Shown: one piece after another, positions 10,061-19,355 of the stretch
How the letters are laid out: each line of letters begins with the position of its first letter
Position numbering within the stretch: the stretch's first letter is position 1
Source of the DNA: Sphingobacterium sp. UGAL515B_05
GTDB taxonomy: Bacteria > Bacteroidota > Bacteroidia > Sphingobacteriales > Sphingobacteriaceae
Reading direction: 5' to 3'
DNA length: 64,000 bases
Assembly: GCF_033097525.1 (NCBI RefSeq)
Contig: NZ_CP109907.1
Location: 3,968,001-4,032,000 of the forward strand
Position numbers and translations under genes: made by a program
The notes under the pieces: model-generated
Told to the model about the DNA's origin: nothing
Seen by the model: only the letters and a program-made list of their open reading frames with translations
The model's database searches: none

Positions 10061-11647
10061 GTGAAAAAATATCTATTTCTTGCAGGTATTCAGGTAATGT
10101 CAGCGCTAGGGCTATCGGCTCAAACGACAAGGTCAAATGTACCATTACAGCTATTGGGTACACGGAGTTGGATCCGTGTAGACATGAAGGATAATCAACC
10201 GGGCATGTCTGGAGCGAAAGTCTTTTGGGCAAAAACGAATAAGAAACCGCAGACAGCCAATGCGATATTGGCAGAAGGTGTCAAACGTTATTATATTCAA
10301 CAGGTAGAGGCTGAAACGACCTATTATATCTGGATAGAATCGGCTACAGGAAAATCCTTGGCAAATGGAAAAGTGTATACGAGCAAGAAATGGCAGTTGG
10401 ATAATACTGAACGCGATGAAGAGCGAAATCATCCAAGTTCAAAAGCCGTTCCTGTTGGTATGGAAATCTATTGGCAGGATGAATTTAACGATCAATTACT
10501 TAATCGGAATAAATGGACGACCAACTATTTTTCATCCTTGAATTATCTGAATGCAATATCCAAGGATGAAATGTTGCATGATCGTTTGCCACAACCTGCA
10601 TATACTTTAAATGGATCAGCGATCAATCTGTATGTCAATGATACGATTCCGAAGCGAATCTTTACAGAAGGTGGCAACCAGAAGATTTCATCCATCCAAA
10701 CCTACGATTGGAAGTCCAATGAAAATTTACTGGATAATAGCAAAGGTGGGTACTTTGAAGTTAAGGTAAGACGTAACCGACAGGGGAATCCCAAGGGAAC
10801 AAATACAGCTTTTTGGTTTGATTCACCCGGACCAGATATTCGTTATTATCTTCAAGAAGGATCCGAAGTCGACGGAATTAAAGGCATTCGCCCCAAGGGA
10901 CAGCTTTTTGAAATCGACGTTTTCGAATATATTACGGCTCAGTTTGTGATACATGGACATGTTGATCAAAAAGGGGTATTTCAACGTAATCTTGCTACAC
11001 ATATTGCGGAGGGGTATGAACACGTCGGACAATGGGTAACACATGGGGTATTGTGGACACCTACAAGTATTAAACATTATATCAATGGCGAGCTGATCAA
11101 AGCGTATACGAATAAAAATCAGATTTATTCACCCAACCACTTTTTGAACGTATTTCTTGGAGCCTATGGATCTGAAGGTGGAGTCAATATGGAGGTCGAT
11201 TATATTCGGGCGTATAACTGGCCTTTAAAAGATGGTAATGAATTGCCTAATCCAGATTTTGAGGGTAAATCTGGCCTCGCACCTTGGGAAGGAGCAGCGG
11301 TCATCGAAGAAGGGCGCGGCGAAAAGGGGAGTAAAGCGGTGGTACTTGCGCCGGGTCAAAAAATAGAGCAATATGTTTATTTGGATCCCCAACAAGACTT
11401 CAAACTTATCTATTGGAGTAAAGGAGACAAGGTCCAGGTGGAAGTTGATGATGTCGCTGTCGTAACAGGAAAGTTGTCGAATTTAAAGACGTTAATACCT
11501 GATTTAGGAAAAAAAGGTGGAAAGCAGGAGCTTGATTTTGTTACTGGCAAGGAGATCAATCCGAATAAAAAAATTGTCCGGATTGGATTTACCAATATAG
11601 GAAAGGAAAAAGCCTTTTTGGATAATATCACGTTGAAAAAAAGTTAG
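10061..11647 (+). CDS. Secreted GH16 family glycoside hydrolase
   Basis: 528 residues from a GTG start. That start gives a clean signal peptide (MKKYLFLAGIQVMSALGLSA). After a beta-rich N-terminal part of about 120 residues comes the GH16 domain (EIYWQDEFNDQLLNRNKW near 138). The catalytic motif EIDVFE, matching E-x-D-x-x-E, lies near residue 287 and supplies nucleophile and acid/base. The strand FLNVFLGAYGSEGGVNMEVD closes the domain, and about 130 C-terminal residues form another beta domain, possibly carbohydrate binding. GH16 enzymes cut beta-1,3/1,4-glucans or galactans. The substrate is not evident, but the gene fits the utilisation locus to its left. Confidence 0.88.
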   Translation: MKKYLFLAGIQVMSALGLSAQTTRSNVPLQLLGTRSWIRVDMKDNQPGMSGAKVFWAKTNKKPQTANAILAEGVKRYYIQQVEAETTYYIWIESATGKSLANGKVYTSKKWQLDNTERDEERNHPSSKAVPVGMEIYWQDEFNDQLLNRNKWTTNYFSSLNYLNAISKDEMLHDRLPQPAYTLNGSAINLYVNDTIPKRIFTEGGNQKISSIQTYDWKSNENLLDNSKGGYFEVKVRRNRQGNPKGTNTAFWFDSPGPDIRYYLQEGSEVDGIKGIRPKGQLFEIDVFEYITAQFVIHGHVDQKGVFQRNLATHIAEGYEHVGQWVTHGVLWTPTSIKHYINGELIKAYTNKNQIYSPNHFLNVFLGAYGSEGGVNMEVDYIRAYNWPLKDGNELPNPDFEGKSGLAPWEGAAVIEEGRGEKGSKAVVLAPGQKIEQYVYLDPQQDFKLIYWSKGDKVQVEVDDVAVVTGKLSNLKTLIPDLGKKGGKQELDFVTGKEINPNKKIVRIGFTNIGKEKAFLDNITLKKS

Positions 11648-11674
11648 CTATAATGTGGTTTTCTTACTAAATTC

Positions 11675-11707
11675 TGGCTCCATGTATATTACGTATGAGC
11701 CATTTTT
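11675..11707. terminator. Terminator between GH16 and AraC genes
   Basis: TGGCTC (11675-11680) pairs with GAGCCA (11697-11702), extended inward by CAT/ATG, and is followed by TTTTT. It lies between convergent genes and touches the AraC stop codon. Confidence 0.75.
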
Positions 11708-12590
11708 ATGTTTTTTTATGTGCTAAATGTTTCTTTTGATATGCTGAAGGTGACATGTTTGTCTGTTTTTTGAAGAAATGAGAGAATGTAGCGGGGTCCT
11801 CAAAACCCAATTCAATCATAGTAGTCTTGATTGGATTGGCCCCCAAACTCAGCAGGTACAGAGCTTCCTTCAACAAACGATTATGAATCAGTTTGAGGGG
11901 GGGAACCCCCATGTATTGCTGTGTTTGCATCCAAAGATTTTTTACAGTTATATTCAGTAAATTTGCGTAATAAGCGACATGGTGTTCTTGTTTATAATGA
12001 AGTTCTATTAATTCAAGAAAGCTATTCAGGATGGCTGGATAAGCGTATGGTGCCAAATTATCGATGTGTTTGACTAAGGAGTGGTTAATCTCTATTAAGC
12101 TAGTTGTCAAACGTGATAAAATTAGTGATAATGTTGGCTGATAGCGATAGAGTTCATTACGGATCTTATCGAATTCATAGCGGAGCGTTTCAAATTTATA
12201 TGGCGTGACCCGAAGTATCGGATAATCTTTAAGGAGTTTTATGTTGATTGAAAGCGTATGACATAATTTTTCAAAATTTTGCCAGGGAATTCTAAAATGA
12301 TAAACAGCGGTTTCTTTGAAAAAATAGAAAGAACTTGATTGACCGGGGAACATTAGATGAATTTGATAACCCATCATATTATGTTCCTCCTGATCAATCT
12401 GACGCGTACCTCCTTTCGAATGTATCAAGATAATAGTCACCACCTCTTTGCTTTTGAGCATATGGCAGGTGTGTACCCTGATATTTCGCATTCGATATAA
12501 AAAACCGAGATGCTCTACCTCGTCGTCGCATGTTGTTATGTTTGCAGCATTAAACATGGTTATTCTGGTCTGGGGAGCTGTTAAGTGCAC
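11706..12590 (-). CDS. AraC family transcriptional regulator
   Basis: 294 residues, with an N-terminal beta-rich sensor part. The C-terminal AraC-type double helix-turn-helix begins about residue 195 (LIELHYKQEHHVAYYANLLN) and ends with the family signature GFEDPATFSHFFKKQTNMSP. It likely controls a nearby gene, perhaps the DoxX-like gene 32 bp upstream on the same strand. Two starts are possible, the ATG at 12590 or one at 12557 (MFNAANITTC). The longer is given without strong evidence. Confidence 0.9.
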   Translation of the reverse strand: MHLTAPQTRITMFNAANITTCDDEVEHLGFLYRMRNIRVHTCHMLKSKEVVTIILIHSKGGTRQIDQEEHNMMGYQIHLMFPGQSSSFYFFKETAVYHFRIPWQNFEKLCHTLSINIKLLKDYPILRVTPYKFETLRYEFDKIRNELYRYQPTLSLILSRLTTSLIEINHSLVKHIDNLAPYAYPAILNSFLELIELHYKQEHHVAYYANLLNITVKNLWMQTQQYMGVPPLKLIHNRLLKEALYLLSLGANPIKTTMIELGFEDPATFSHFFKKQTNMSPSAYQKKHLAHKKT

Positions 12591-12622
12591 GAGTTGTTTT
12601 GTTAAGTTTTTACGATTATTAT

Positions 12623-13879
12623 TTAGCGGTTATAGGGATATTCCTGTACCCAATGAAACTTGCGCTGTATTAATTCGAAGGCTTGCATGTCCTGTTTAAT
12701 AAGTTTAATATGCGCTGTATGGTCATCAAAAGTTTTTGTCAGAAGAATATTTCCGTCAGGGTTGATCTGATAATCAAATTGATAATTGTTAAGGGTAATT
12801 TTCTTCCCGGCTGCATCGATAACAACGCTCTCCCTTTGAGGGGTATAGTCTGTGTTGCGTATTAAGACCTTGTTGTTATCAATTTCGAAAACAATAAGTC
12901 GCCAATCTTCGGGGATTGATTTGCGTTCTGTTCCCGCTTGTTCAATTCGGTAGATTCCATATAGTGGTGACTTCTTTAGGTACTCAGCTATCATTTTTTT
13001 TGTACTTAATATGCCCATGCCCTGTTGCACCATAAAGAGAAGTAGCACGGCCAATTTGGCGATAAACAAACTTTTTCTTTTCCAGCTTTTGTTGAATAGG
13101 GGTTGTTGGATAGGGAGTAACTGTACAGGTTTTCCTGAAATAAAAATTGTGAACAATGCTTTTAGGTAGGGAAGCAGTAGGAATATGGAAAGTAGCAGGA
13201 GTGCTGTGGAGACCATTTTAACGGGGACGTCATAAAAATAGTTGACGGCCATAATATTGATACTGGTCGCAATGGTAATAAGTGCACCAACAATCATGGT
13301 CTTTCTGAAGAGCAATAAGCCTGAAAGTACTTCCACGAGACCTATGAGTAGATTGTAGCCTTGAGAATAACCGATATAAGTCCAGGCTAGCCCCATGGGT
13401 GAATATTCACCTAATGGCTGCAGGAGCTGTGTCAGTCTTGGTGGTTGCATTTGCATATAGAAGACTTTGTACAGTCCATAGTTAATAAGCATAAAAGCAA
13501 CATAATAGCGTATTGCTGTGGTTAACCAATAAAAAAGGATTGTGTAGCTGGCTCTTCTTCGATCCAAGATGGACCATAAAGCTGCCCCGACTACTGCCAG
13601 CAGGAATAGGATCAATAGAGATACCCAGGCATAGGAGGTATCACCACTTCCGTTGATGAAGATGCTATGGTCATAGGAGTAGCCCAATATATTTTCTGCA
13701 AACCAGGGAGTCAACTTTTGCATAAAATGGGTAAGGGGGATGCTGATATATCCATAAAACGGATAAGCGCCGTTATTGAAAATGAAAATAAACGACAAAA
13801 CAAAAATAAATGAAAATCGAAAGGCCAATCTTTTAAATACGGACCATGTTTCCGGATTGTTTTCAGTAAGAATATGCAT
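12623..13879 (-). CDS. DoxX-like integral membrane protein
   Basis: 418 residues with about seven hydrophobic segments over the first ~290, including a DoxX-like stretch (YNLLIGLVEVLSGLLLFRKT). After it comes a soluble C-terminal domain of ~120 residues with a beta pattern (DWRLIVFEIDNNKVLIRNTD). Membrane proteins of this layout occur widely in Bacteroidota and have no settled function. It probably shares a transcript with the AraC gene downstream. It diverges from the Crp/Fnr gene across 144 bp, which must hold both promoters. Confidence 0.7.
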   Translation of the reverse strand: MHILTENNPETWSVFKRLAFRFSFIFVLSFIFIFNNGAYPFYGYISIPLTHFMQKLTPWFAENILGYSYDHSIFINGSGDTSYAWVSLLILFLLAVVGAALWSILDRRRASYTILFYWLTTAIRYYVAFMLINYGLYKVFYMQMQPPRLTQLLQPLGEYSPMGLAWTYIGYSQGYNLLIGLVEVLSGLLLFRKTMIVGALITIATSINIMAVNYFYDVPVKMVSTALLLLSIFLLLPYLKALFTIFISGKPVQLLPIQQPLFNKSWKRKSLFIAKLAVLLLFMVQQGMGILSTKKMIAEYLKKSPLYGIYRIEQAGTERKSIPEDWRLIVFEIDNNKVLIRNTDYTPQRESVVIDAAGKKITLNNYQFDYQINPDGNILLTKTFDDHTAHIKLIKQDMQAFELIQRKFHWVQEYPYNR

Positions 13880-14023
13880 AATTAAAGTTTACAGTATTTA
13901 AGTTAATATTTTTTGGTAAAATAGGTCGTATGTTTATTGAAATAAATAATCGATTAAATAGTAAATAATCATTACGAAGTATTTGAACAGAAGTTTTTAT
14001 CTTGCTCTTAAAAAATAAGAATC

Positions 14024-14587
14024 ATGGACAAGATCAAAGAATATTTTGAATCGCTCGTTGTCATGAATGATAAAGACTGGGAAGTATTTTCCGCTAAGCT
14101 TGTTAAGATGGAGTTTCCAAAAAAATCACTGATTTTGGAAATCGGAAAAACTGAACAGTATTTATCTTTTATTGAAAAAGGAATTGTACGTTTCAATATC
14201 CCAAAACTGGACTATGATTTTACTTTTGGATTTGCTTTCGAGAATTCTTTTGTGAGTGGCTACGATTCCTTTTTGACGCAACAACCCTCATCGTATCATC
14301 TCGAGGCAATAACAGATTGTGTTTTATGGCGGATATCGTACGAGGATCTCCATGCGGTATATCAAACAACAACGGTTGGTAACCTAATTGGTCGGAAAGC
14401 AGTTGAGGACATTTTTCTAAAAAAAATGAAACGGGAACTGACGCTGCTGGAAGATTCGGCAAAAACCAGGTATATCAATTTGATGCGTGAGCAACCCGAA
14501 TTGATTCGCAACATTCCCTTAAAATATCTGGCTTCTTATATTGGTATTAGACCGCAATCGTTAAGCCGGATCAGGAAAGAAATTTAG
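14024..14587 (+). CDS. Crp/Fnr family transcriptional regulator
   Basis: 187 residues. The N-terminal cyclic-nucleotide-binding-like fold contains KSLILEIGKTEQYLSFIEKG, the usual pattern of small Bacteroidota Crp/Fnr proteins. The C-terminal helix-turn-helix is IPLKYLASYIGIRPQSLSRIRKEI. No Cys cluster for an Fe-S centre and no clear cAMP-binding arginine motif were seen, so the ligand is unknown. The DoxX-like gene 55 bp downstream may be its target or partner. Confidence 0.9.
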   Translation: MDKIKEYFESLVVMNDKDWEVFSAKLVKMEFPKKSLILEIGKTEQYLSFIEKGIVRFNIPKLDYDFTFGFAFENSFVSGYDSFLTQQPSSYHLEAITDCVLWRISYEDLHAVYQTTTVGNLIGRKAVEDIFLKKMKRELTLLEDSAKTRYINLMREQPELIRNIPLKYLASYIGIRPQSLSRIRKEI

Positions 14588-14642
14588 TAACAAATGTTCA
14601 TTGATAACAAAAGGATAGGCACCTATTTTTGTTATAAAAAAG

Positions 14643-15092
14643 ATGAAACAATTTTTTGTTTTAATTGTCGTTTGTATTTTTTCCAATCTCATCTTATTGC
14701 TGTTGAAGGGGGAGATGGATATTCTTTTAGCGGGTAAAGTTGGATTGGCGGTGATGCTTTTTTTCACTGCATTGGGACACCTACTTTATACCAAAGGAAT
14801 GATGTTGATGCTGCCCGATTTTGTTACATTTAAAAAAGAAATGATCTATGGAACTGGTTTAATGGAATTCATGGCTGCAATTGGACTATTTGTTCCGCAG
14901 GTGAGTCGCATAACGGGAATCCTTTTAATTGTCTTCTTTTTACTGGTATTACCTACAAATATTCGGGCAAACTTAAGACATATCAATTACGAGACGGCTA
15001 CTTTTGATGGTGCCGGTCCCAACTATTTGTGGTTTCGTATTCCGTTTCAGATCTTGTTGATTGCCTGGACCTATTATTTTGTGGTTCGTTAA
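14643..15092 (+). CDS. DoxX-like small membrane protein
   Basis: 149 residues with four hydrophobic segments (about 4-20, 30-50, 72-95, 128-148). The pattern GTGLMEFMAAIGLFVPQ and FFLLVLPTNIRANLRHIN is typical of DoxX-like membrane proteins. The biochemical role is not established. It follows the Crp/Fnr regulator in the same direction and could be its target gene. Confidence 0.75.
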   Translation: MKQFFVLIVVCIFSNLILLLLKGEMDILLAGKVGLAVMLFFTALGHLLYTKGMMLMLPDFVTFKKEMIYGTGLMEFMAAIGLFVPQVSRITGILLIVFFLLVLPTNIRANLRHINYETATFDGAGPNYLWFRIPFQILLIAWTYYFVVR

Positions 15093-15161
15093 AGTAGTTT
15101 TCTTAACCAAAGCATAGCAATAAATTAACATATTTTTGTTTAGTTTTATTTAACATTTTTT

Positions 15162-15169
15162 TATTTTTG
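15162..15169 (+). promoter_or_regulatory. Bacteroidota-type -7 element for the HAD gene
   Basis: TATTTTTG matches TAnnTTTG and lies 22 bp before the ATG at 15192. A second match is at 15131-15138. No clear -33 TTTG was assigned. Confidence 0.5.
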
Positions 15170-15191
15170 CTAAACTTTTAGATTGAATAGA

Positions 15192-15902
15192 ATGAAAGAA
15201 GCCATCAAGATGGTCGTATTTGATATGGCGGGTACGACAGTGAACGAAAATAATATTGTTTATAAGACGCTTAGAAATGCAATAAATACGGTAGGGGGAT
15301 ACGAACTGACATTAACAGAGGTATTGGCCCATGCTGCAGGTAAGGAGAAGCTACAGGCGATTAAGACTGTGCTCAAAAATAGTTTGGATGTTGATGACGA
15401 TGAATTGGCTCAACGGATGTTTGCTTTGTTTTTGAAAGACCTGGAACACGCTTATGAAGTCGAGGAAATTTACCCTAATTCGAATGCGGAAGAACTTTTT
15501 GCGATCTTGAAAGAGCGGGGTATCTTGCGTGTGCTCAATACGGGCTATGATCGTAAGACAGCCGAGTCACTTTTGGAGAAGCTTAATTGGAAAGTTGGCA
15601 AAGAAATAGATGCATTAATTACTGCTTCTGATGTGCCTCGAAACAGACCTTATCCAGATATGATTCATCTGGCCATGCAAAAATTTGAAATTACGGATCC
15701 TGGTTTCGTCGTTAAAATTGGTGATTCTATTATTGACATACAGGAGGGGCAACAAGCGGGTTGCGCTTTGAGTATTGGCATAACAACAGGTGCACATGAT
15801 GCGGCTCAACTCAGATCGGCAAATCCCGATTATGTGATTGATGATCTACTGGAAATTGTTGAAATACTTGAAAAGAAGAATATATCCAATACAGTCGTCT
15901 AG
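15192..15902 (+). CDS. HAD hydrolase of the phosphonatase-like group
   Basis: 236 residues from the ATG at 15192; a TTG nine bases upstream is an unlikely start. Motif I is VVFDMAGTTV. The Ala at the position of the second HAD aspartate is a mark of phosphonoacetaldehyde-hydrolase relatives, which use an Asp nucleophile. Motif II is in VLNTGYDRKTAESLL. Motif III/IV is KIGDSIIDIQEGQQAGC, and a phosphonatase-like GITTGAHDAAQL loop follows. No phosphonate genes are near, so the substrate may be another phosphorylated compound. Confidence 0.88.
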   Translation: MKEAIKMVVFDMAGTTVNENNIVYKTLRNAINTVGGYELTLTEVLAHAAGKEKLQAIKTVLKNSLDVDDDELAQRMFALFLKDLEHAYEVEEIYPNSNAEELFAILKERGILRVLNTGYDRKTAESLLEKLNWKVGKEIDALITASDVPRNRPYPDMIHLAMQKFEITDPGFVVKIGDSIIDIQEGQQAGCALSIGITTGAHDAAQLRSANPDYVIDDLLEIVEILEKKNISNTVV

Positions 15903-15920
15903 TCTTTCGCGCTGTTTAAT

Positions 15921-15958
15921 AAAAAAGGGGGGATTTCCTACAAGAAATACCCCCTTTT
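15921..15958. terminator. Bidirectional terminator
   Basis: AAAAAAGGGGGGATTTC and GAAATACCCCCTTTT form a GC-rich hairpin with A and T flanks between the convergent HAD and outer-membrane receptor genes. Confidence 0.9.
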
Positions 15959-15979
15959 GATTGTGATATGATCCACATG

Positions 15980-18511
15980 TTATTGCATTTGTATGCCTTC
16001 CATTGAATTCTGGTTTTTGTTTTTCTTAAACATATTCATATCCATTTTTCCAAAACGGTAGGAAAGATTCAATTTGATCAACTGTGGATTCGACAGTCGA
16101 TAATAGGTTTGAGAGAATCCTTCACCCGATGAAACAATGGTATTGCCACGTGTTCTGAAAATATCGTTGATGGCCAATGTTGCTGAGGCAGCCTGATTTT
16201 TCAAGAAGCTTTTCTTGATGGCAAAGTCGATACCATAGAATGGTTTGATATAGCCTTGTGAAGAGCTTTGCGCCTGGTTCATTGGTGGACCGAATGTTTG
16301 ACCCTGTGTCACTGGCATATTTGTTTTGCCTTGATATTCAAACGCTAGCTGTAGATTCCAGTTTTTCTGTAGGTTGAATGTATTGTTCAATTTTCCAAAT
16401 ACTGTCCACATACCTTCCGAAGGCGTTTTCTCATCCACCTCAATTTTGGAATTATAGAAGTTAAGGTCTGCAGTCAGATCCCACCATTTTTTGAGATTAT
16501 TGGTATAAGTAAATTCTGCCCCATAATTCTTGCTGGAATTTGCATTGATATAGGTATTAATGAAATCCATTTTGTTCGTTACCGGATTGAGTTCCTGTGT
16601 CAGGTAACGTGTAATTAGATTGTTTGTGCGTTTATAGTATACCGTTGCCAAAAATGTGCCTTTTCCATGTGTACGGCTGTAGGAAAGTTCGCCGGATGTC
16701 GTGAATTCGGGTACAAGGTCAGGGTTACCACGTGTAATATTTAAGCTATCCGTGTAGTCAACAAATGGGATGAGCTGAAAGAAGTTCGGGCGGTTGACAC
16801 GACGGGTTACGCTCATTTGTATTTGGTCTTTTTCGGTTAGCTTTTTGCTCAAGAACAACGAAGGAAATAAGCTCAGGGGATACTTGTTGTGGAACTTTTC
16901 GTTTGTATTCAAAAGTTCACCGTCGTACGTTGAGCTTTCTGCGCGTAGCCCAACTTTATAGGACACCCAGTCTTTGAGGTTTCCTCCAAGTGAGGCATAG
17001 GCTGCATAGACGCTGTTTTTGTTGTTATAGTTGGCTGAAGCTGCGGTGATATTCTCAAAATCATCTTCACCTACTGCTTTTAAGGAATTATTGTTGAGAT
17101 TTTTGAGTTTATTGATCTGTGCACGCACACCAGTTTCGAGTTTCATGCCATTTTTGAATGGTTTGACATAATCTGCCTGCACAGTCATGAACTTATTATC
17201 ACCGGAACCGATGTTTTTTTGAATCTGAGTTCCGCTGATTTCGCTGCTTGCATTGCGGTAATTGGTGGTATATAAACCATTGGATGTATTGCTGCCGCCA
17301 AAATAATTGAAATCGACAGACAGTTCCTCGCCTTCAGTTTTGAATTTTTGGACGAGACCGGCTTGCAATCCGCGTGGTTTAAAGCTTCTTTCTGACTCGG
17401 AAATCCGATCGCTGCGTGATTCGATATTGCGAGAGTTGGTTAAGATTGACGAGTTCTCATTCGGCTTAAATTTACCCTGAACCAACACGCCGGCTACAGA
17501 TAGTGTTGTTTTGGGACTTAAGTCGTAATCTACGCCGAGCCGGCCAAAGGTAATCATACCTTTTGTTTTGCCTTCGATATCTTGATCTACTGTTGATTCT
17601 ACGCCATTAATTGTACTGGTACGATGGCTGTCGCCCTCGGTGTTGGTGCGCATGCGCATATTCATTCCCGTTAGTGAGATATTGAATTTATTTTGACGCA
17701 GATTTAAACTACCCATAAAGTTGGTTCCACCAAAGCGGTCCCCACCCAAGGTGACCATACCATTGTAGCCAGCTTTCTTATTTTTCTTCAGAATAATGTT
17801 GAGGATACCGGCCATACTTCCGGAAGCGTCGTATTTGGCAGATGGATTTGTGATAATTTCGATTTTATCGATCACATCGGCCGGGATCTGGTCGGGGGTG
17901 AGTGTGGTAGGTTTTCCATCGACAAAAATTGTAGGGGCTGCGTTTCTCAGTTTTACGTTTCCGTCGATATCTACTTGTACAGAAGGCATATTGCGGAGCA
18001 CATCGATTGCTGTACCGCCAGCTGCAACGATATTTTTCTCTACGTTGAAGACTTTTTTGTCGATGTCCATTTCGAGTAGTGCCTTGCGGCCAGTCACGGT
18101 AACTTCATCGAGTTTACGGTTGTCATCGTCCAATTTGATCGCACCTAGATCTTTGTTTGTTGTTTTGCTATCGCTATAGTCTACAGCAAGATCTATCGGC
18201 GCATAGCCTACAGAACTAATTTTTAGTTTCCATTTTTCTTTTGGTGAAATGGCTGCGAAATTGAACTTTCCATTTTCTGAAGAGCTGGTACTTTTTACGA
18301 GAATTTCCCTTTCTTTCCCTGTAGCTTGATCCTTGATAACCTTCAATAAATTCACGGAAGCTTGTGAGATAGGTTTCCCGTTGTTGTCCACAATTTGGCC
18401 CGAGAGCTGACCTTCGGACATGGCGAAAGCAGGACGACCACCTGCAGGGGCTTGAGCGTGTACGGAAGCAACCGCAGTTGCCATTAGTGCTATTGCTATA
18501 AATCTTTTCAT
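15980..18511 (-). CDS. Outer-membrane beta-barrel receptor (OMP_b-brl_3 type)
   Basis: 843 residues. Order: signal peptide (to about residue 20, VASVHAQ), carboxypeptidase-regulatory-like domain about 33-125 (LSGQIVDNNGKPISQASVNL), and a plug-like domain about 140-245 (NMPSVQVDIDGNVKLRNAAP, IFVDGKPTTLTPDQIPADVI). A beta-barrel to the C-terminus follows. This layout fits TonB-dependent-like receptors of the outer-membrane beta-barrel family rather than SusC. No SusD partner is present. It lies next to a LytTR/LytS-type two-component system on the same strand, possibly its regulator. The ligand is unknown. Confidence 0.9.
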   Translation of the reverse strand: MKRFIAIALMATAVASVHAQAPAGGRPAFAMSEGQLSGQIVDNNGKPISQASVNLLKVIKDQATGKEREILVKSTSSSENGKFNFAAISPKEKWKLKISSVGYAPIDLAVDYSDSKTTNKDLGAIKLDDDNRKLDEVTVTGRKALLEMDIDKKVFNVEKNIVAAGGTAIDVLRNMPSVQVDIDGNVKLRNAAPTIFVDGKPTTLTPDQIPADVIDKIEIITNPSAKYDASGSMAGILNIILKKNKKAGYNGMVTLGGDRFGGTNFMGSLNLRQNKFNISLTGMNMRMRTNTEGDSHRTSTINGVESTVDQDIEGKTKGMITFGRLGVDYDLSPKTTLSVAGVLVQGKFKPNENSSILTNSRNIESRSDRISESERSFKPRGLQAGLVQKFKTEGEELSVDFNYFGGSNTSNGLYTTNYRNASSEISGTQIQKNIGSGDNKFMTVQADYVKPFKNGMKLETGVRAQINKLKNLNNNSLKAVGEDDFENITAASANYNNKNSVYAAYASLGGNLKDWVSYKVGLRAESSTYDGELLNTNEKFHNKYPLSLFPSLFLSKKLTEKDQIQMSVTRRVNRPNFFQLIPFVDYTDSLNITRGNPDLVPEFTTSGELSYSRTHGKGTFLATVYYKRTNNLITRYLTQELNPVTNKMDFINTYINANSSKNYGAEFTYTNNLKKWWDLTADLNFYNSKIEVDEKTPSEGMWTVFGKLNNTFNLQKNWNLQLAFEYQGKTNMPVTQGQTFGPPMNQAQSSSQGYIKPFYGIDFAIKKSFLKNQAASATLAINDIFRTRGNTIVSSGEGFSQTYYRLSNPQLIKLNLSYRFGKMDMNMFKKNKNQNSMEGIQMQ

Positions 18512-18665
18512 TTTTTCTTTGCTATTCTACCGGCTACGCGGATTAGGCTGTTCGATAGTACACAAATTTGAAAAGGATTTTTTAGCTATGCAATCATCTG
18601 TAGACCGAAGCGGCCAATGTGTAGACGAACGGATAATTGCATCGATTCAATTTGTGGCGGTAGCA

Positions 18666-19355
18666 TTAGATAAACTGTTCAATATTTTTGATATATTTTT
18701 TACCGATAGGAAGGGCGGTTTCAGGTAGGGTGAGTTTGCTTTGGGCGACCTGCTCAATACGATTTTTATTGACAATAAAAGAATTATGTATGCGTAGGAA
18801 GTCTGTTGTAGGTAATATTTTTTCCATTCCACGGAGGTTGCTGCGCGTAAGAAGGGGCGATTCACGGTCCACCAGGTATATTTTTACATAGTCTTTCAAA
18901 CCTTCGATGTAGCTGATTTCATGGAGAAAAATTTTCGTCTTTTTATATTCTACATTAACGATAATATGATCCTGTTCGGGGAGCTGTTTTGCACGGAGCA
19001 GCATACCTTCTTCTACCTTTCGGACAGCCGCTGCGAGTCGTTCTTTTGAAATCGGCTTAAGCAGATAATCAATGGCATTTAGCTCGAAACCTTCAACAGC
19101 ATATTGATGATAGGCTGTGGTGAAGATAACCAAGGGGCGGGGAGCTAGTTCGCGAATAAACTGCGTACCCAACTGATCGGGCATTTCAATATCCAGAAAA
19201 ATCAGATCGATAGCGTGATTTTTTAAATATTCTTCCGCTTCGGCGGTCGCATTAAATTTATGGACGACTTCGATTTGCTTAAAATTCAACAAGTCGTCTT
19301 CTAAAATATTGAGCGCGAAGGGTTCATCATCTATGAGTATACATTTAATCTTCAT
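18666..19355 (-). CDS. LytTR family response regulator
   Basis: 229 residues. The receiver domain has an acidic pocket (IDDE near residue 8), phospho-acceptor Asp55 in LIFLDIEMPD and a later Lys in LLKPIS. The LytTR DNA-binding domain occupies about 130-229 (EISYIEGLKDYVKIYL, FLRIHNSFIVNKNRIEQV). The start codon overlaps the kinase gene by 11 bp, so the pair is translationally coupled. Targets are unknown. The downstream receptor gene and the tandem repeats upstream of the kinase are candidates. Confidence 0.95.
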   Translation of the reverse strand: MKIKCILIDDEPFALNILEDDLLNFKQIEVVHKFNATAEAEEYLKNHAIDLIFLDIEMPDQLGTQFIRELAPRPLVIFTTAYHQYAVEGFELNAIDYLLKPISKERLAAAVRKVEEGMLLRAKQLPEQDHIIVNVEYKKTKIFLHEISYIEGLKDYVKIYLVDRESPLLTRSNLRGMEKILPTTDFLRIHNSFIVNKNRIEQVAQSKLTLPETALPIGKKYIKNIEQFI

